Source of the DNA: Stieleria bergensis
GTDB lineage: Bacteria; Planctomycetota; Planctomycetia; Pirellulales; Pirellulaceae
Assembly (NCBI GenBank): GCA_007745635.1
Contig: CP036272.1
Coordinates: 1,701,911 to 1,765,910, forward strand
Direction: 5' to 3'
Length of the DNA: 64,000 bases
Shown here in pieces: positions 62,343-64,000 of this stretch. The notes under the pieces are model-generated. The model ran no database searches. It was not told the DNA's origin and worked only from the letters and a program-made list of their open reading frames with translations. How positions within the stretch are numbered: the stretch's first letter is position 1; each line of letters begins with the position of its first letter. Both the position numbers and the translations under genes were made by a program.

Positions 62343-64000
62343 ATGAATTCCGATTCCAACGACCCGCAGTCCACTGAAAACGTTTCGGGCAGGCAGCCAG
62401 AGGAAATTTTAAGGGCGGCCGGGCAAGAATTGCCTGATCCACAACTTCCGGATGAATCCGCAAAATCGGAACCGTCCGCTGCAAGCCATTCTGCACAACC
62501 GGAGGCTGACGGCTCTCGGCCAACCAGCCAGCCCAGGGCGGCCGACGAATCTAGTTCGGCTGCCCCCGCCTCGTCAGGTTCCGTTCCATTGGCCAAGATC
62601 CCGTTGACCAAGGCGGTTGCGGATCCCGATCGTCCTGGGCAAGCGCTGGCCGCTGATGCTCCGCCTGCTGGTGACGGCGACGCTTCAGACGTTTCGGGGC
62701 TGGAGCCGACCATTGCTCCCAAGCGTTTTCAGACCTCCGGTCAAGCCAAAATGTCGGTGTTTTCCGGCCGTGGCTTTCATCCCAAGATGGTCAAGTGGAA
62801 ACAGTTGTTGGCTCAGGTCAACGAGTGGGAAGACCAGTTGATGCAGGAGCCGGACGACGCGCTGCGCAAACGTTCCTTAGCGCTGCGTTACCGAGCGATG
62901 GCCGGTGAGAAGCTCAGCAAGCTGCTTCCCGAAGCCTATGCCTTGGTTCGTGAAGCCGGGCGACGGACCCTGGGCATGCGTCACTACGACGTGCAAATGA
63001 TTGGCGGCATCTCTCTGTTTGACAGTCACATCGCCGAGATGCAGACCGGGGAAGGAAAAACCCTGACCGCTACCCTGCCCCTGTATCTGCATTCGTTACC
63101 AGGCAAAGGAGCGCACTTGGCGACGGTCAACGATTACTTAGCCAAACGTGACGCCGAGTGGATGACGCCGCTCTTTCAGAAGCTGGGCGTCAGCGTGGGC
63201 ATCATTCAAACCCCGGATGACCAGGCCGCTCGTCGAACCTCTTATGCAGCCGCGGTGACGTACGGGACTGCGAAGGAATTTGGCTTTGATTTTCTGCGTG
63301 ATCGTTTGCTGCTTCGGGCACAGAACCGCATTGACACGGAAATGCTTGGTGACGGCGGTGGGTTTTCGCAAAGTGGCGATAAACCGGTGATGCGCGGCAT
63401 GCACTTCTGCTTGGTCGATGAAGCCGACAGTATCTTGATCGATGAAGCGCGGACGCCGCTGATCATTGGATCGCTGGAAGATACCGTTCGTGATCAGATC
63501 GTTGAAACCTATCGTTGGGCCGCCGAACATGCCCCTGAGTACATCGAAGACGAGCATTACATCATCGATGAGGAAACCAAGCAATTCGAGTTGACCGCCC
63601 GCGGTCGTCAAAAAGTTCGGGCGCTGCCCAAGAGTGATCTGGTGCGCACGATGGGCTTGGTCGATCTTTATGAATACACCGAGCGAGCGGCGAAAGTGCA
63701 CGCAGAATTCTTGCTCGATCGCCAGTACGTGATTCGTCCCGATGACGAAGACAAAGATGAAATCGTCATCGTCGATGAATTCACCGGTCGTTTGGCTGAA
63801 GGGCGTAAGTGGCGTGATGGCATTCACCAAGCGATCGAAGCCAAGGAAGATCTGGAGATCAGCGTGCCCACCGGGCAAGCGGCTCGAATCACGGTTCAGG
63901 ATCTGTTTTTGCGTTACAACCACTTGGCCGGGATGACTGGAACGGCAGCCACCAGCGCGCGTGAGTTGAGCAAGATTTATCGAACACCTGTGTTGCGTGT
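62343..64000 (+). CDS. secA: Protein translocase ATPase SecA, 3' end beyond window
   Basis: The first 552 codons are present. After an unusual N-terminal extension of about 130 residues rich in Ser, Pro, Ala and Asp, the SecA motor begins (EAYALVREAGRRTLGMRHYD). Walker A is MQTGEGKTLTATL, Walker B/DEAD is LVDEADSILIDEARTPL, and RYNHLAGMTGTAATSARE follows before the edge. SecA drives export through SecYEG, whose SecY and SecE are also in this window. ATG 62343 is preceded by about 190 bp of non-coding DNA. Confidence 0.95.
   Translation, partial: MNSDSNDPQSTENVSGRQPEEILRAAGQELPDPQLPDESAKSEPSAASHSAQPEADGSRPTSQPRAADESSSAAPASSGSVPLAKIPLTKAVADPDRPGQALAADAPPAGDGDASDVSGLEPTIAPKRFQTSGQAKMSVFSGRGFHPKMVKWKQLLAQVNEWEDQLMQEPDDALRKRSLALRYRAMAGEKLSKLLPEAYALVREAGRRTLGMRHYDVQMIGGISLFDSHIAEMQTGEGKTLTATLPLYLHSLPGKGAHLATVNDYLAKRDAEWMTPLFQKLGVSVGIIQTPDDQAARRTSYAAAVTYGTAKEFGFDFLRDRLLLRAQNRIDTEMLGDGGGFSQSGDKPVMRGMHFCLVDEADSILIDEARTPLIIGSLEDTVRDQIVETYRWAAEHAPEYIEDEHYIIDEETKQFELTARGRQKVRALPKSDLVRTMGLVDLYEYTERAAKVHAEFLLDRQYVIRPDDEDKDEIVIVDEFTGRLAEGRKWRDGIHQAIEAKEDLEISVPTGQAARITVQDLFLRYNHLAGMTGTAATSARELSKIYRTPVLR

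Noticed and set aside
63138-63923. 261-codon antisense frame opposite secA
   Set aside because: SecA motifs are unambiguous on the plus strand; the frame has no recognisable feature.

Overview
The window looks like chromosomal DNA of a planctomycete close to Rhodopirellula/Pirellulales. The signs are a Tat-exported DUF1552 protein, a BBP7-type beta-barrel protein, a very large PQQ/beta-propeller secreted protein, long Ala/Pro-rich surface proteins, a DUF502 protein, and an EF-Tu with a lineage-typical, strongly divergent switch I. No ribosomal RNA, CRISPR array, integrase, transposase or phage gene was seen. The window starts inside a DUF1552 gene and ends inside secA.

Layout. 1-9.65 kb is accessory and envelope genes: DUF1552, a patatin with a damaged C-terminus, a DcaP-like porin, DUF2200, small hypotheticals, a zinc-ribbon membrane protein and a low-complexity lipoprotein. 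9.66-13.83 kb (minus strand) is the classical tRNA-Thr/Tyr/Gly/Thr - tuf - tRNA-Trp - secE - nusG - rplK block, cut off after rplK. 14.3-25.5 kb is mixed housekeeping: MBL-fold hydrolase, CaCA antiporter, SpoU methyltransferase, DapA-like aldolase, TrhO, Tpx, a response-regulator receiver, an ECF-like sigma factor and ComF. 25.9-39.4 kb is envelope and unknown genes: DUF502, a 1002-residue DUF11 protein, an esterase translationally coupled to an EboD-like cyclase, a hypothetical overlapping a rhomboid-like protein that lacks both catalytic residues, and a 1512-residue propeller/TPR protein. 39.7-52.3 kb (minus) is a nearly complete S10-spc ribosomal cluster, rpsJ to secY-adk, without rpmD and without the usual map/infA/rpmJ/alpha-operon continuation. 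53.1-64 kb holds tRNA-Gly, trigger factor, an FHA-GAF-PP2C phosphatase, acylphosphatase, thiL, a second FHA protein, a BBP7 protein and secA.

How the genes fit together. Much of the window serves translation and protein export: EF-Tu, NusG, ribosomal proteins, SecE, SecY, SecA, trigger factor and four tRNA species (six genes). The most unusual sequence-level signal is a set of near-perfect short tandem repeats (unit 13-18 bp, 2-7 copies) scattered over coding and non-coding DNA. In genes the unit is 15 or 18 bp and keeps the frame; outside genes it is 13, 16 or 17 bp.

Limits: functions come from recognised motifs and gene order only; no database or structure search was run. Start codons were chosen by Shine-Dalgarno-like sequence, family length and signal peptide, and several may be shifted.
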